A stretch of DNA of 64,000 nucleotides from Amycolatopsis australiensis (GCF_900119165.1 NZ_FPJG01000006.1:6982001-7046000); one strand, 5' to 3'; counted from the first letter of the stretch, positions 1-8,317 are shown. The notes: generated from the sequence alone by a model not told the origin. Numbers and translations: made by a program.

Positions 1-773
1 TAGGTCACTTTCGTCCCCGACACCGCCGAAACCCGTTGCTGCGCCTCGAGAATCCGCGTCACAGGCAGCGTCGCCAGCTCGTCCGGGGCGACGTCGAGCT
101 CCGCGAGGACCGCCGAAGCCACCGCCGCGCCTTCGGCCGGGGTGTGCACGACCGCGCCGACGCCGGTGCCGCTCTGCACGATCGCCTGGTGGACCAGCCC
201 GCGCGTGGCCGGCACGGCCAGCAGCGTCCCGACCGTGCGACCGCCGTTGGACTGCCCGGCCAGCGTCACCCGGCCCGGGTCGCCGCCGAACGCGCCGATG
301 TGGCCGCGCACCCATTCGAGGGCCGCGACCTGGTCGCGCAGCGAGAGGTTCGAGTCGGCGACGCCGGGCAGGTGCAGCATCCCGAGCACGCCGAGCCGGT
401 AGGCGACGGTCACGACGACCACGCCCCGCCGGGCGTAGGCGGACGCGTCGAACTGGTGCGGCGCCCCCATCACGCCGCCGCCGCCGTGGATCCACACGAG
501 CACCGGGTACGAGCCGGGTTCCGCGGGCGCGTAGACGTTCAGGTACAGGCAGTCCTCGTCGCCGGTGAAGCCACGGCCGGTCAGCTCGGGCTGCGGCGCT
601 CGCGGCGCCCACTCGGTCGCGTCGCGGACGCCGTCCCACGGCCGCGCCGGCCGCGGCGCGCGGAACCGCAGCTCCCCCACCGGCGGCTCGGCGTACGGCA
701 CGCCGAGGAACGTCCTGACGCCGTCCCGTCCGGACCCGCGCAGCACTCCGGTCGCGATCTCCACCGTCGTCAC
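1..773 (-). CDS. Type B carboxylesterase/lipase, C-terminus beyond left edge
   Basis: Serine hydrolase of the type B carboxylesterase family, expected to cleave carboxylic esters of small substrates. The reading frame is open from a GTG at 773 to base 1 with no stop, so about 257 N-terminal residues are present. Visible landmarks are the N-terminal family motif FLGVPYAEPPVG, the DCLYLNVY block, the oxyanion-hole HGGG, and a nucleophile elbow GQSNGG with Ser about residue 175. The usual elbow is GESAGG, so the Glu-to-Gln and Ala-to-Asn changes are unusual but keep the nucleophile. The Glu/Asp and His of the triad lie outside the window. It is divergent from the SnoaL-like gene; a 20-bp palindrome lies between them and could regulate both. 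Family assignment is firm; substrate unknown. Confidence 0.88.
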   Translation of the reverse strand, partial: MTTVEIATGVLRGSGRDGVRTFLGVPYAEPPVGELRFRAPRPARPWDGVRDATEWAPRAPQPELTGRGFTGDEDCLYLNVYAPAEPGSYPVLVWIHGGGGVMGAPHQFDASAYARRGVVVVTVAYRLGVLGMLHLPGVADSNLSLRDQVAALEWVRGHIGAFGGDPGRVTLAGQSNGGRTVGTLLAVPATRGLVHQAIVQSGTGVGAVVHTPAEGAAVASAVLAELDVAPDELATLPVTRILEAQQRVSAVSGTKVT

Positions 774-793
774 GTATTCAGCCTAGGGTCTTG

Positions 794-813
794 CGCTGGA
801 GCGCGCTCCAGCG
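794..813. promoter_or_regulatory. 20-bp perfect palindrome, candidate TetR-type operator
   Basis: CGCTGGAGCG is followed directly by its reverse complement CGCTCCAGCG, a perfect palindrome in the 74-bp gap between the divergent carboxylesterase (start 773) and SnoaL-like gene (start 848). Size and position fit a dimeric repressor of the TetR type acting on both promoters. No cognate regulator gene is adjacent within the window. Confidence 0.55.
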
Positions 814-847
814 TGTTGACTCCGGTCACGCACCCCGGGAGGCACAC

Positions 848-1255
848 TTGACCGCAGCCGAGAACAAGCAGCTCCTGAAGACGGCGTTCGACGCCTGGGC
901 GACCGGCGACATCCGGCCGCTGCTGGCCGCCATGGCCGACGACGTCGTGTGGACGGTCAGCGGGCACAACAGCTGGTCGGGCAGCTTCCGCGGCAAGGAC
1001 TCGGTCCGCCGCGACCTGCTCGGCCCGCTCGGCGAGCAGTTCGACGGCACCTACACCAGCACGGCGAGCCGGTTCGTCGCCGAAGACGACGTGGTCGTCG
1101 TCGAGACGCAGGGCAGCGTGGCCACGAAGGCGGGGCCGCGGTACGACAACAAGTACTGTTTCGTCTTCCGCCTCGAGGACGGCCGGATCCGCGAGATCAC
1201 CGAGTACATGGACACCCAGCTGGTCGCGGAGGTGCTCACCGAGCTGGCCAGGTGA
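848..1255 (+). CDS. SnoaL-like / NTF2-fold protein
   Basis: A 135-residue protein of the NTF2-like (SnoaL, ketosteroid-isomerase-like) fold. The N-terminal helix pattern (LLKTAFDAWATGDI, then LAAMADDVVWTV) and the C-terminal strand pair (YCFVFRLEDGRIREITEYMD) are typical of this family, whose members are cyclases, isomerases, dehydratases or plain binding proteins. I chose the TTG at 848 because GGGAGG lies about 5 bases upstream; an in-frame start further 5' (791) would run through the palindrome and lacks a ribosome site. It probably shares control with the divergent esterase. Function cannot be narrowed from sequence alone. Confidence 0.82.
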   Translation: MTAAENKQLLKTAFDAWATGDIRPLLAAMADDVVWTVSGHNSWSGSFRGKDSVRRDLLGPLGEQFDGTYTSTASRFVAEDDVVVVETQGSVATKAGPRYDNKYCFVFRLEDGRIREITEYMDTQLVAEVLTELAR

Positions 1256-1288
1256 GGCCCGCCGCGGGCCGCGGGTCATGATTACCCC

Positions 1289-3172
1289 GTGCACATCGCG
1301 GCAGAGATAGTGGCGCTGGTCGTGACCGTCCTCCTCGTCAGCGCGGTGGCGCGGCGGCTGGACTGGTCCGCCCCGCTGTGCCTGATCGTCGTCGGCGTCG
1401 GCGCGTCGTACGTGCCCGGCGTGCCCGAATACCACCTCGACCCCGAGGTCGTGCTGCTCGGCCTGCTGCCGCCGCTGCTGTACTCGGCGGCCATCCAGAC
1501 CTCGCTGGTCGACTTCCGGAAGAACCGCGGCGCGATCGGGCTGATGTCGGTCGGGCTGGTCGTGTTCACCGCGATCGGCGTCGGGCTCGTCGCCTGGGCG
1601 GTGGTTCCGGGCCTGCCGCTGGCCGGCGGCATCGCGCTCGGCGCGGTCGTCGCGCCGCCGGACGCCGTCGCCGCCAGTGTCGTCGCCCGCCGGGTCGGCA
1701 TGCCGCGGAAACTGATCCGGCTGCTCGAAGGCGAGAGCCTGTTCAACGACGCCGCCGCGCTGGTCGCGCTCCGCACGGCCATCGCCGCGCTCGCCGGGTC
1801 GGTCAGCCTGTGGCAGGTCGGCGCGGACTTCTTCCGCGCGGCCATCGGCGGGGCCGTGGTCGGGCTGGTCGTCGGGTTCGCGGCCGCGTTCGTCCGCGCC
1901 CGGATGGACGAGCCGGTGCTCGACACCGCGCTGTCGTTCGCCGTCCCGTTCATCGCCTACATCCCGGCCGAGGCGATCCACGGCTCGGGCGTGCTCGCGG
2001 TGGTCATCGCGGGGCTCATCCTCGGGCACAAGGCCCCGCAGATCCTGTCCGGCTCGACCCGGCTGGCGTCCCGGCTCAACTGGCAGACGATCCAGTTCCT
2101 GCTGGAGAACATGGTCTTCCTGCTGATCGGCCTGCAGCTGCGGCGGATCCTCGCCGAAGTCGGCGAGAGCGGGCTGTCGCTGGTCACGCTCACCTGGATC
2201 TGCGTCGCGGTGCTGGGCGCGACGATCCTCACCCGGGTGCTGTACCTGATCGGCATCGGCACGGTGAAGCGCGTCGAACGGCGTCTGCTGCCGAAGAAGA
2301 CGCGGGCCAAGATCTGGCCGTGGCGCTACTCGGCCGTGATCGCCTGGGCCGGCATGCGCGGCGTGGTCACGCTCGCGGCGGCGTTCGTCCTGCCCGCGGA
2401 CACGCCGCAACGGGCCGTGCTGGTGCTCGCGGCGTTCGTCGTGGTGGCCGGCACCCTGGCCGTGCAGGGCATGACGCTGCCGCCGCTGATCCGCCGGCTG
2501 CGCCTGCCGCGGCCGGACCCCGCGGAGGACGCGCTGCAGGAGGCGGCCGTCCTGCACGACATGACCCGCGCCGCGCTCGCCAAGCTCGAAGAGATCCGGA
2601 CGGACGACGACCCGCCGGAGATCATCCAGCGCCTGCGCGACCGGCTGCAGCACCGCGCCGACTCGGCGTGGGAGCAGCTCGGCAGGCAGAGCGCGCTGGC
2701 CGAGACGCCGAGTGACGCCTACCGCCGCCTGCGCCTGCAGCTGCTCGACGTGGAACGCGAGCAGTTCCTCAAGGCCCGCGACAGCGGCAGCGCCGACGAC
2801 GACGTCCTGCGGAAGGTCCTGGAACGGCTCGACATCGAAGAATCCATGCTGGACCGCGACGACGAGGAACCCGAGGTCGAAGGCCGCGAGCTGCGCACCC
2901 CGGCGGCGACTGCGGGCTCGTGCAAGCACCTGGCCCACGAGTGGACCGACAAGGAGCCCAGCTCGGCCGACAGCTGCGCCGCGTGCCTCGCCGAGGGCAC
3001 GACCTGGGTGCACCTGCGGATGTGCCTGAAGTGCGGCAACGTCGCGTGCTGCGATTCGTCGCCGCGGCGCCACGCCACCCGGCACTTCCACGAGACGCGG
3101 CACCCGGTGATGCGCAGCTTCGAGCCGGGCGAGACGTGGCGGTGGTGTTTCGTGGACAAGCAGCTCGGCTAG
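1289..3172 (+). CDS. CPA1-type Na+/H+ antiporter with C-terminal UBP zinc finger
   Basis: Membrane cation/proton antiporter of the CPA1 (NhaP) family, 627 residues. Residues about 1-400 contain some 11-12 hydrophobic segments, including the ion-binding signature region around LGAVVAPPDAVAASVV and the LLEGESLFNDAAALV helix, both hallmarks of CPA1. A cytoplasmic helical region follows (about 410-540), then from residue 545 a Cys/His-rich module (CKHL, CAAC, CLKCGNVACC, RHATRHFHETRHPV) that matches the UBP-type zinc finger. In eukaryotes that finger binds the free ubiquitin C-terminus; here it more likely senses metal or a peptide terminus. GTG start at 1289. The fusion recurs in actinobacteria as far as I recall, but its role is unknown. 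Confidence 0.92.
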   Translation: MHIAAEIVALVVTVLLVSAVARRLDWSAPLCLIVVGVGASYVPGVPEYHLDPEVVLLGLLPPLLYSAAIQTSLVDFRKNRGAIGLMSVGLVVFTAIGVGLVAWAVVPGLPLAGGIALGAVVAPPDAVAASVVARRVGMPRKLIRLLEGESLFNDAAALVALRTAIAALAGSVSLWQVGADFFRAAIGGAVVGLVVGFAAAFVRARMDEPVLDTALSFAVPFIAYIPAEAIHGSGVLAVVIAGLILGHKAPQILSGSTRLASRLNWQTIQFLLENMVFLLIGLQLRRILAEVGESGLSLVTLTWICVAVLGATILTRVLYLIGIGTVKRVERRLLPKKTRAKIWPWRYSAVIAWAGMRGVVTLAAAFVLPADTPQRAVLVLAAFVVVAGTLAVQGMTLPPLIRRLRLPRPDPAEDALQEAAVLHDMTRAALAKLEEIRTDDDPPEIIQRLRDRLQHRADSAWEQLGRQSALAETPSDAYRRLRLQLLDVEREQFLKARDSGSADDDVLRKVLERLDIEESMLDRDDEEPEVEGRELRTPAATAGSCKHLAHEWTDKEPSSADSCAACLAEGTTWVHLRMCLKCGNVACCDSSPRRHATRHFHETRHPVMRSFEPGETWRWCFVDKQLG

Positions 3173-3236
3173 CTCCGCGTTCCTCCCCGCCACCACCCTC
3201 AACGGAGGCGCTTCGCGCCGCTGTACCGTCTCCACC

Positions 3237-3923
3237 ATGAGCACGCCGGAACAGGAGATCGAGTACCGCCAGCACCGCTTCAGCCCGCCGCCGGGGTCGA
3301 CGGAGATCTTCCTGGTCCGGCACGGCGAATCCGCACCCGCCCGCGGCGCCGACCCGTTCGAGCTGGTCGACGGCCAGGCCGACCCGGACCTGGCGCCGGA
3401 GGGCCGCGACCACGCGCAGCGCGTCGGCGCGCGGCTGGCCGGCGAGCGGATCGACGCGATCTACGTGACGACCCTGCGCCGCACGGTGCAGACCGCCGCG
3501 CCGCTGGCGGAGAAGCTCGGGCTGACCCCGGTCGTCGAGCCGGACCTGCGCGAAATCCACCTCGGTGACTGGGAGAACGGCCTGTTCCGCAAGTACAGCG
3601 CCGACGGCCACCCGATCATCGACCGGCTGTGGGCCGAGCAGCGCTGGGACGTCATCCCGGGCGCGGAGTCCGACGAGGCGTTCGGCGCCCGCCTGCGCGG
3701 CGCGCTCACCCGGATCGCCGCCGCGCACCCGGACCAGCGCGTCGCGGTTTTCACCCACGGCGGCGTGATCGGCGAGGTGTTCGCGCAGGCCGGCCGCTCG
3801 GTCGAGCGGTTCGCGTTCCTCGGCGCCGACAACGGCTCGATCTCGCACCTGGTGGTGCACGGGGAGAACTGGATCATCCGGCGGTTCAACGACACCGCGC
3901 ACCTGGTCAACCCGCTCGGCTGA
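3237..3923 (+). CDS. Histidine phosphatase family protein
   Basis: A 228-residue phosphohydrolase of the histidine phosphatase (phosphoglycerate-mutase-like) superfamily. The catalytic motif LVRHGES lies near residue 25, the second arginine region is TTLRRTVQTA, the acid donor lies in the LREIHLGDWENG stretch, and the second catalytic His is in VFTHGGVIGEV. These residues indicate an active phosphatase acting through a phosphohistidine intermediate. The substrate could be a sugar phosphate, phosphoprotein or small metabolite. It starts 64 bases after the antiporter and may be co-transcribed. Its 3' end overlaps the convergent permease by 17 bases. Confidence 0.9.
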   Translation: MSTPEQEIEYRQHRFSPPPGSTEIFLVRHGESAPARGADPFELVDGQADPDLAPEGRDHAQRVGARLAGERIDAIYVTTLRRTVQTAAPLAEKLGLTPVVEPDLREIHLGDWENGLFRKYSADGHPIIDRLWAEQRWDVIPGAESDEAFGARLRGALTRIAAAHPDQRVAVFTHGGVIGEVFAQAGRSVERFAFLGADNGSISHLVVHGENWIIRRFNDTAHLVNPLG

Positions 3924-4662
3924 GTTTCCCGGCCGCGACGAGCTGCACGGTCACCAGGATCGAGACCGCTTCCGCGGCGAGCAGCCCGATCAGCACCAGG
4001 ACCTGCGTCATGCCCGCCTGGATCGGCCCGGCGCCGCCCAGCAGGACGCCGACGTAGGCGCCCGGGAGCGTCACGAGACCGACCGTGCGCGTCTGGTCGA
4101 GCGCCGGGATGAGCGCGTGCCCGGCCGACGGGCGGCAGATCTCCAGCGCGGCGGGCCGGGGCAGGAAGCCGAGGGCGAGGGCGGCTTCGTACTCGCCGTG
4201 GCGCGCCTTCAGCTCGTCCAGGGCCCGGCGCGCGGCCTGCGACGTCGCGGTCATGGCGCCGCCGATGACGATGCCGGCGATCGGCACCACCGAGATCGGC
4301 TTCGGCGGGACCACGCCGGCGCCGAGGACCAGCGCCAAGACCGGCACGACGCCGGCGGCGATGGCCAGCGCCGTCCAGGGCAGGTTGGCCCAGGTCCCGG
4401 CGCGGCGCGCCGACGTCACCGCGGCGATGCCGAACATCAGCAGCACGAACAGGCCGGTCAGCGGGGCCGAGCGCAGGACGGCGGTGATCACCAGCGAGAC
4501 GACGGCCAGCTGCGCGACGGCCCGGACGGCGGCGACGAGCACGGCGCGTCCCGGCCCGAGCCCACCGGCCTGGACGACGGCGGCACCGGCGACGGCGAGC
4601 AGGGCCAGCACCGCGACGAGGGCGGGGCCGAAGGTGATCGCGGCGTCGTTCACGCCGCCCAT
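3907..4662 (-). CDS. FetB-like (UPF0014) ABC permease
   Basis: A 251-residue integral membrane protein with about six to seven hydrophobic helices, matching the FetB/YbbM (UPF0014) permease family. In E. coli FetB pairs with the ATPase FetA to export iron. Recognisable family blocks are AVRAVAQLAVVSL near the N-terminus, the RALDELKARHGEYEAALALG coupling region, and the ALDQTRTVGLVTLPGAYVG and MTQVLVLIGLLAAEA stretches. No FetA-like ATPase lies next to it, so its partner is elsewhere or absent. It ends against the histidine phosphatase (17-base overlap) and starts 7 bases after the MmpS-like gene stops, so those two probably form one transcript. Confidence 0.85.
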   Translation of the reverse strand: MGGVNDAAITFGPALVAVLALLAVAGAAVVQAGGLGPGRAVLVAAVRAVAQLAVVSLVITAVLRSAPLTGLFVLLMFGIAAVTSARRAGTWANLPWTALAIAAGVVPVLALVLGAGVVPPKPISVVPIAGIVIGGAMTATSQAARRALDELKARHGEYEAALALGFLPRPAALEICRPSAGHALIPALDQTRTVGLVTLPGAYVGVLLGGAGPIQAGMTQVLVLIGLLAAEAVSILVTVQLVAAGKLSRAG

Positions 4663-4669
4663 CGTGCCT

Positions 4670-5179
4670 TCAGACGGCGCAGCTGAACTGGCGGCCCGGC
4701 TCGGCGACGGTCTTGTCGGCGACGACGACCCCGTCGACGACGATCCGGCAGCGCAGCTCGCCGGGCCCGGGGTTCTGGGCGGCGATGCTGTAGAACTCGG
4801 TGCGCCCAGCCGGTCCGACGCGGGTGAACTGCGTCGACCACGGCGTGGTGACCTCGGCCTGCTGGGTCAGCGCCGAGCCCGCGGCGGCGAAGGTGACGTT
4901 GCGGGCGCCGTGCGCGCCGAGCAGCTCGTAGACGACGGAGTGGCTGACGGTCCGCACGGTCTGGACGGTCTGGGCGGCGGCGGGAGCGGCCACGGGCTCG
5001 TCCTTGACGGGCCCGCGCCCGGAGCGCGGCACGACGTACGACGTCACGGCGAAGGCGGCGGCGAGCACGCCCAGGACGACCACGACGTTTCCGGCCGACT
5101 TGGCCCGGCCGGCGCAGTCGCGCTCGGGCCGGGTCGCGGTGGGAACACCCATGGAGAGGTCTTCTCTCGTCGCGCGCAC
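4670..5179 (-). CDS. MmpS-like membrane-anchored protein
   Basis: A 169-residue protein with one membrane helix (about residues 28-50, VVVVLGVLAAAFAVTSYVV), a Pro/Ala/Gln linker, and an extracytoplasmic beta-rich domain. The domain pattern (VVYELLGAHGARNVTF, then TTPWSTQF, then RCRIVVDGVVVADKT and a terminal Cys pair partner) fits the MmpS family, accessory proteins of MmpL lipid exporters in mycobacteria. Two cysteines near the end could form a disulfide. No MmpL is nearby. GTG at 5179 is used; an ATG at 5152 is an equally plausible start because neither has a strong ribosome site. Probably co-transcribed with the FetB-like gene. Confidence 0.68.
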   Translation of the reverse strand: MRATREDLSMGVPTATRPERDCAGRAKSAGNVVVVLGVLAAAFAVTSYVVPRSGRGPVKDEPVAAPAAAQTVQTVRTVSHSVVYELLGAHGARNVTFAAAGSALTQQAEVTTPWSTQFTRVGPAGRTEFYSIAAQNPGPGELRCRIVVDGVVVADKTVAEPGRQFSCAV

Positions 5180-5320
5180 TTCCGTCGAGTGCGTCGCCTA
5201 TATCTCGCCGTGACCTCACGCCGCGTTACCCGCGGTTCGCAGATCGTCCGGCTTTCACCCGAACGGGTGTCCTCGGTTCACGCCGGCTTCCGTCGGACCC
5301 CGGGTGCAATGATTTGGAGC

Positions 5321-6253
5321 ATGTACGAAGAGGCAGCACCGCCAGGGCCGCTCGCGGGAGTGGCGCGCTGCGTGTGGCGATCGGCTTCGGAGGGACCGAA
5401 GCGGATCGTCCCGGACGGCTGCCTGGACCTGGTCGCGGGCGACGGCGGGGTGTTCATCGCGGGCCCGGACACGACGGCGTGGTCATCGGCGACCCACCCG
5501 GGCGCGGTGCTGACGGGAGTGCGTTTCACCCCGGGCCGAGCGGCGGCGGTCCTCGGCGTGGCGGCGGACGAGCTGCGCGACCGCCGCGTGCCGCTGGGCG
5601 AGCTGTGGGGGCGCGAAGGGGAACTGCTGGCGGAGCGGTTGCTGGCGGGAGAGCTGTCACCGGCGGCGGCGGTCGCGTCCCGGTTGAAGGAGGTGCCACC
5701 GGCGGATCCGGCCGTGGCGGCGCTGATCGCGCGGCTGGATGCGGGAGTGCCGCGGGTCTCGCAGGCCGTGGCGGCGTTGGGACAGCCGGGGCGGGGCTCG
5801 GCCGAGGCCGCGGCGGCAGGCCGGGGCGGGGATCCGGAGGAACTTGCCGGGGCTCTCGCGGCCGCCCTCGGACAGCGCGGCGCCGGCCCCGCCGAGATCA
5901 CCGCTGCCCTCGCCCCGCCGGAAGCCACCACCGCGAGCGTTCCCGACCTCGCTGCCGCGCGGATCGAAGACCCCGCCGGTCCCTCCGCCATCAGTGAGCG
6001 GCGGCTGCGGAAGCGGTTCGTCCAGGCCGTCGGCTACGGCCCCGCCACCTACCTGCGGGTCAGCCGGTTCCAGCGCGCCGTCGCCCTCGCTTCGTGCGTC
6101 GGTGGCCTTGCCGCGCTCGCCGCCGCTGCCGGGTACTCCGACCAAGCTCACCTCAGCCGGGACTGCCGGGCGCTCACCGGGCTCACTCCCCGCGCCTACT
6201 TCCGTCCTTCCACTGTGGACCACACCGTGCGTGACCGGCTCCGTTCGGCGTAA
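5321..6253 (+). CDS. AraC-family regulator with an insertion inside the DNA-binding domain
   Basis: A 310-residue transcription factor. The N-terminal part (about 1-120: PDGCLDLVAGDGGVFIAGPD, then GVRFTPGRAA) matches the sensor domain common in actinobacterial AraC regulators. The C-terminal recognition half is normal: SERRLRKRFVQAVGYGPATY, then GYSDQAHLSRDCRALTGLTP. Between the first HTH helix (PRVSQAVAALG, ending about residue 154) and SERRL (from about 225) there are some 69 residues of Ala/Gly/Pro-rich sequence that this family does not normally have. The frame stays open, so this is an insertion, not a frameshift. ATG at 5321 fits the domain start; ATG at 5309 is possible. Confidence 0.83.
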   Translation: MYEEAAPPGPLAGVARCVWRSASEGPKRIVPDGCLDLVAGDGGVFIAGPDTTAWSSATHPGAVLTGVRFTPGRAAAVLGVAADELRDRRVPLGELWGREGELLAERLLAGELSPAAAVASRLKEVPPADPAVAALIARLDAGVPRVSQAVAALGQPGRGSAEAAAAGRGGDPEELAGALAAALGQRGAGPAEITAALAPPEATTASVPDLAAARIEDPAGPSAISERRLRKRFVQAVGYGPATYLRVSRFQRAVALASCVGGLAALAAAAGYSDQAHLSRDCRALTGLTPRAYFRPSTVDHTVRDRLRSA

Positions 6254-6358
6254 CCCGTGCGGGCAACCGGAAGTGGGCCGTCATCTGGCAAGGTAAGCGG
6301 ACGGTAAACGACTGCCAGCAGCGCTATCCTCCCCTCGACCAGTGATCAGGGAGGGCGT

Positions 6359-7336
6359 GTGGCGACCATCAGCGACGTCGCGGCGAAGGCCGGCGTCTCC
6401 ACCGCGACCGTCTCGCGCGCGCTCAACGGGAAGTCCACTGTGGATCCCACGCTCGCCGCGCGCGTGCAGGAGGCCGCCGCCGAGCTGGGGTATCACCCGA
6501 ACGGGCTGGCCAGGAACCTGCGCCGGCAGGAGACCGCCGTCCTCGCGCTGATCATCTCCGACGTCGAAAACCCGTTCTTCACGGCCATCGCGCGCGGGGT
6601 CGAGGACCTCGCGCAGCGGTCCGGCTACTCGGTGGTGCTGTGCAACTCCGACGAAAACGAGGACAAGGAACGGCGCTACATCGAGGTCGCGCTGCAGGAA
6701 CGCGTCGCCGGGGTGGTGCTGTCGCCGACCGGCCGGTCGACGAACGTCGAGGGGCTGCGGCGGCAGGGCACCCCGCTGGTCGCGGTGGACCGGCCCCTGC
6801 CGGCCGCGGCGGGCGACCAGGTCCTGGTCGCCACGCGGCACGCGGCCGCGGACGCCACGCGGCACCTGCTGGCGGGCGGCTACCGCCGCGTCGGCTGCCT
6901 GACCGGACCGGCCGGCGTCCGCACCGCCGACGACCGTCTCGCCGGGTACGCCGACGTGGTCGGCGAAGCGAACGTCGTGTTCCGGCGGGCGGAGTACCGC
7001 GCCGAAGGGGCCCGGCTGGCGGCGCTGGAGCTGCTGGACGAGCCGTCACCGCCGGACGCGCTGCTGGTCGCGAACAGCACGATGGCGATCGGCGTGCTGG
7101 AGGCGCTGGCGGAGCGGGGCCTGCGTTCGGGCCGGGACGTGGGCATCGTGTCGTTCGACGACGCCCCGTGGACGACGCTCATCGACCCGCCGCTGACGGT
7201 GGTCGCCCAGCCGGCGTACGAGGTGGGCCGGGTGGCGGCCCAGCTGCTGCTGGCCCGCATCGCGGACAGCAGCCGCGACGCGACGACCACGACGCTCGAA
7301 GCCCGGTTGATCGAGCGGAAAAGCTCCCGCCGCTGA
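6359..7336 (+). CDS. LacI-family transcriptional repressor
   Basis: A 325-residue regulator. Residues 1-25 hold the LacI helix-turn-helix (TISDVAAKAGVSTATVSRAL) and the hinge helix follows (RVQEAAAELGYHPNGLARNL). The rest is a periplasmic-binding-protein-like ligand domain: ALIISDVENPFFTAIARGVE, then VAGVVLSPTG, then VANSTMAIGVLEAL and the DVGIVSFDDAPW block. Such repressors usually sense a sugar or other small metabolite. GTG at 6359 has GGGAGG 5 bases upstream. No transport or catabolic operon is adjacent, so the target lies elsewhere. A strong hairpin at 7367-7414 follows. Confidence 0.93.
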   Translation: MATISDVAAKAGVSTATVSRALNGKSTVDPTLAARVQEAAAELGYHPNGLARNLRRQETAVLALIISDVENPFFTAIARGVEDLAQRSGYSVVLCNSDENEDKERRYIEVALQERVAGVVLSPTGRSTNVEGLRRQGTPLVAVDRPLPAAAGDQVLVATRHAAADATRHLLAGGYRRVGCLTGPAGVRTADDRLAGYADVVGEANVVFRRAEYRAEGARLAALELLDEPSPPDALLVANSTMAIGVLEALAERGLRSGRDVGIVSFDDAPWTTLIDPPLTVVAQPAYEVGRVAAQLLLARIADSSRDATTTTLEARLIERKSSRR

Positions 7337-7366
7337 CCGGACGGCGCAAGCACGGGGCCCAGAGAA

Positions 7367-7414
7367 GCGGCGTGCCCAGGGGGCCGGCTCGTGCCGGGCC
7401 CCCGGGCACGCCGC
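7367..7414 (+). terminator. Strong hairpin downstream of lacI-type gene
   Basis: GCGGCGTGCCC at 7367-7377 pairs with GGGCACGCCGC at 7404-7414. After a one-base bulge, GGGGG pairs with CCCCC, giving a 16-bp stem. It starts 30 bases after the LacI stop codon. There is no T run, as is common for actinomycete terminators. The rest of the 7337-7684 gap contains only this hairpin and the palindrome at 7568. Confidence 0.7.
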
Positions 7415-7567
7415 ACCCCCTGTGTCCCCCATGCCCGGCGCAGGCCGCCGGATCCTGTGAGCACGGAGCGGAAATCGTTTACTCGCCCCGGAACGTAAGG
7501 CCCCCGATACGTACTGTCAAGCCTGGACAACGTCGCCCACCCCGGGCACACTTACCGGAAGTTGCCT

Positions 7568-7583
7568 ACTCAACGTGTTGAGT
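7568..7583. promoter_or_regulatory. Palindrome upstream of the RES toxin-antitoxin operon
   Basis: ACTCAAC-GT-GTTGAGT is a perfect inverted repeat with 7-bp arms, 102 bases upstream of the antitoxin start. The surroundings are AT-rich for this genome. Antitoxins of type II modules usually repress their own operon through such sites, so this is the best operator candidate for the downstream HTH protein. Inference from position and symmetry only. Confidence 0.5.
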
Positions 7584-7684
7584 GATGTGCTTTAAGTGTC
7601 GATCTCTGGTGAATTCACCCACAGACAGGGCAAGAAACCGCACGAACCCGCACACGCGCGCTGTTTCGGGTTAGTCTGAGCCTC

Positions 7685-8266
7685 ATGTCGGTAGCGCTGG
7701 AGAACATCCTCGCCAAGGCGGGCCTGAAGGTCGACGCTCACGAGTTCCTGACGCTCGTCGAAGACGCGGCGCGGAGACTGTCGCCACCGAACCCCGATCC
7801 GTCGCACTACTTCTCCGCCGACCAGCGCGCCGCGCTCACCGACGTCGGCCTCGACCTCTCGCCGCACCGGGAGGGGGAACCGGACTTCCGGGCGCGGACC
7901 GTCGCCGCGCACGCCGTCCTCGCCGAGGGGGCGCTCAGCGTCAACGAAGCCGCGAGAGCCCTCGGAGTCGACGACAGCCGGATCCGGCACCGCCTCAAGG
8001 AAGGCAGGCTGACCGGCTGGAAGGACGGCGGCTGGCGGCTCCCGGCGTGGCAGTTCGCCGGCTCCGGCGTGCTGCCCGGCCTGGAGACCGTGCTCAAGGC
8101 CCTTCCCGAAGACCAGCCCGCGCTCGTCGTCGCCGCGTTCATGAGCACGCCGCAGGCCGATCTGGTCATCAACGACCATCCCGCGACGCCGCGCCAGTGG
8201 CTGCTCTCCGGAGGTGACCCGGACTACGTCGCCCGCCTCATCGCCACGCTCGGCACGCCGTTCTAG
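7685..8266 (+). CDS. HTH antitoxin of a RES-type toxin-antitoxin module
   Basis: A 193-residue DNA-binding protein and presumptive antitoxin of the following RES toxin. Residues about 84-124 form a helix-turn-helix of excisionase-like character (LSVNEAARALGVDDSRIRHR, then LPAWQF). Residues about 152-193 (FMSTPQADL, then ATPRQWLLSGGDPDYVARLI) resemble the toxin-binding end of MbcA/ParS/Xre antitoxins, where a TP..WL..G...V pattern covers the toxin active site. The N-terminal 80 residues are unassigned. The gene ends 51 bases before the toxin start on the same strand. Neutralisation is inferred from context and the C-terminal pattern. Confidence 0.75.
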   Translation: MSVALENILAKAGLKVDAHEFLTLVEDAARRLSPPNPDPSHYFSADQRAALTDVGLDLSPHREGEPDFRARTVAAHAVLAEGALSVNEAARALGVDDSRIRHRLKEGRLTGWKDGGWRLPAWQFAGSGVLPGLETVLKALPEDQPALVVAAFMSTPQADLVINDHPATPRQWLLSGGDPDYVARLIATLGTPF

Positions 8267-8317
8267 GCTGGACCTCCCCGAGCAAGATCACCGACAAGGA
8301 CGGACGACCCCCGACGC

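Noticed and set aside
770..3244. Long minus-strand frame opposite the SnoaL-like and antiporter genes
   Set aside because: Low-complexity Arg/Gly/Asp translation; the plus strand encodes recognised families with ribosome sites.
4085..5308. Upstream in-frame extension of the AraC gene
   Set aside because: The extension is antisense to the FetB-like and MmpS-like genes and has no similarity to AraC sensors; starts at 5309/5321 fit.
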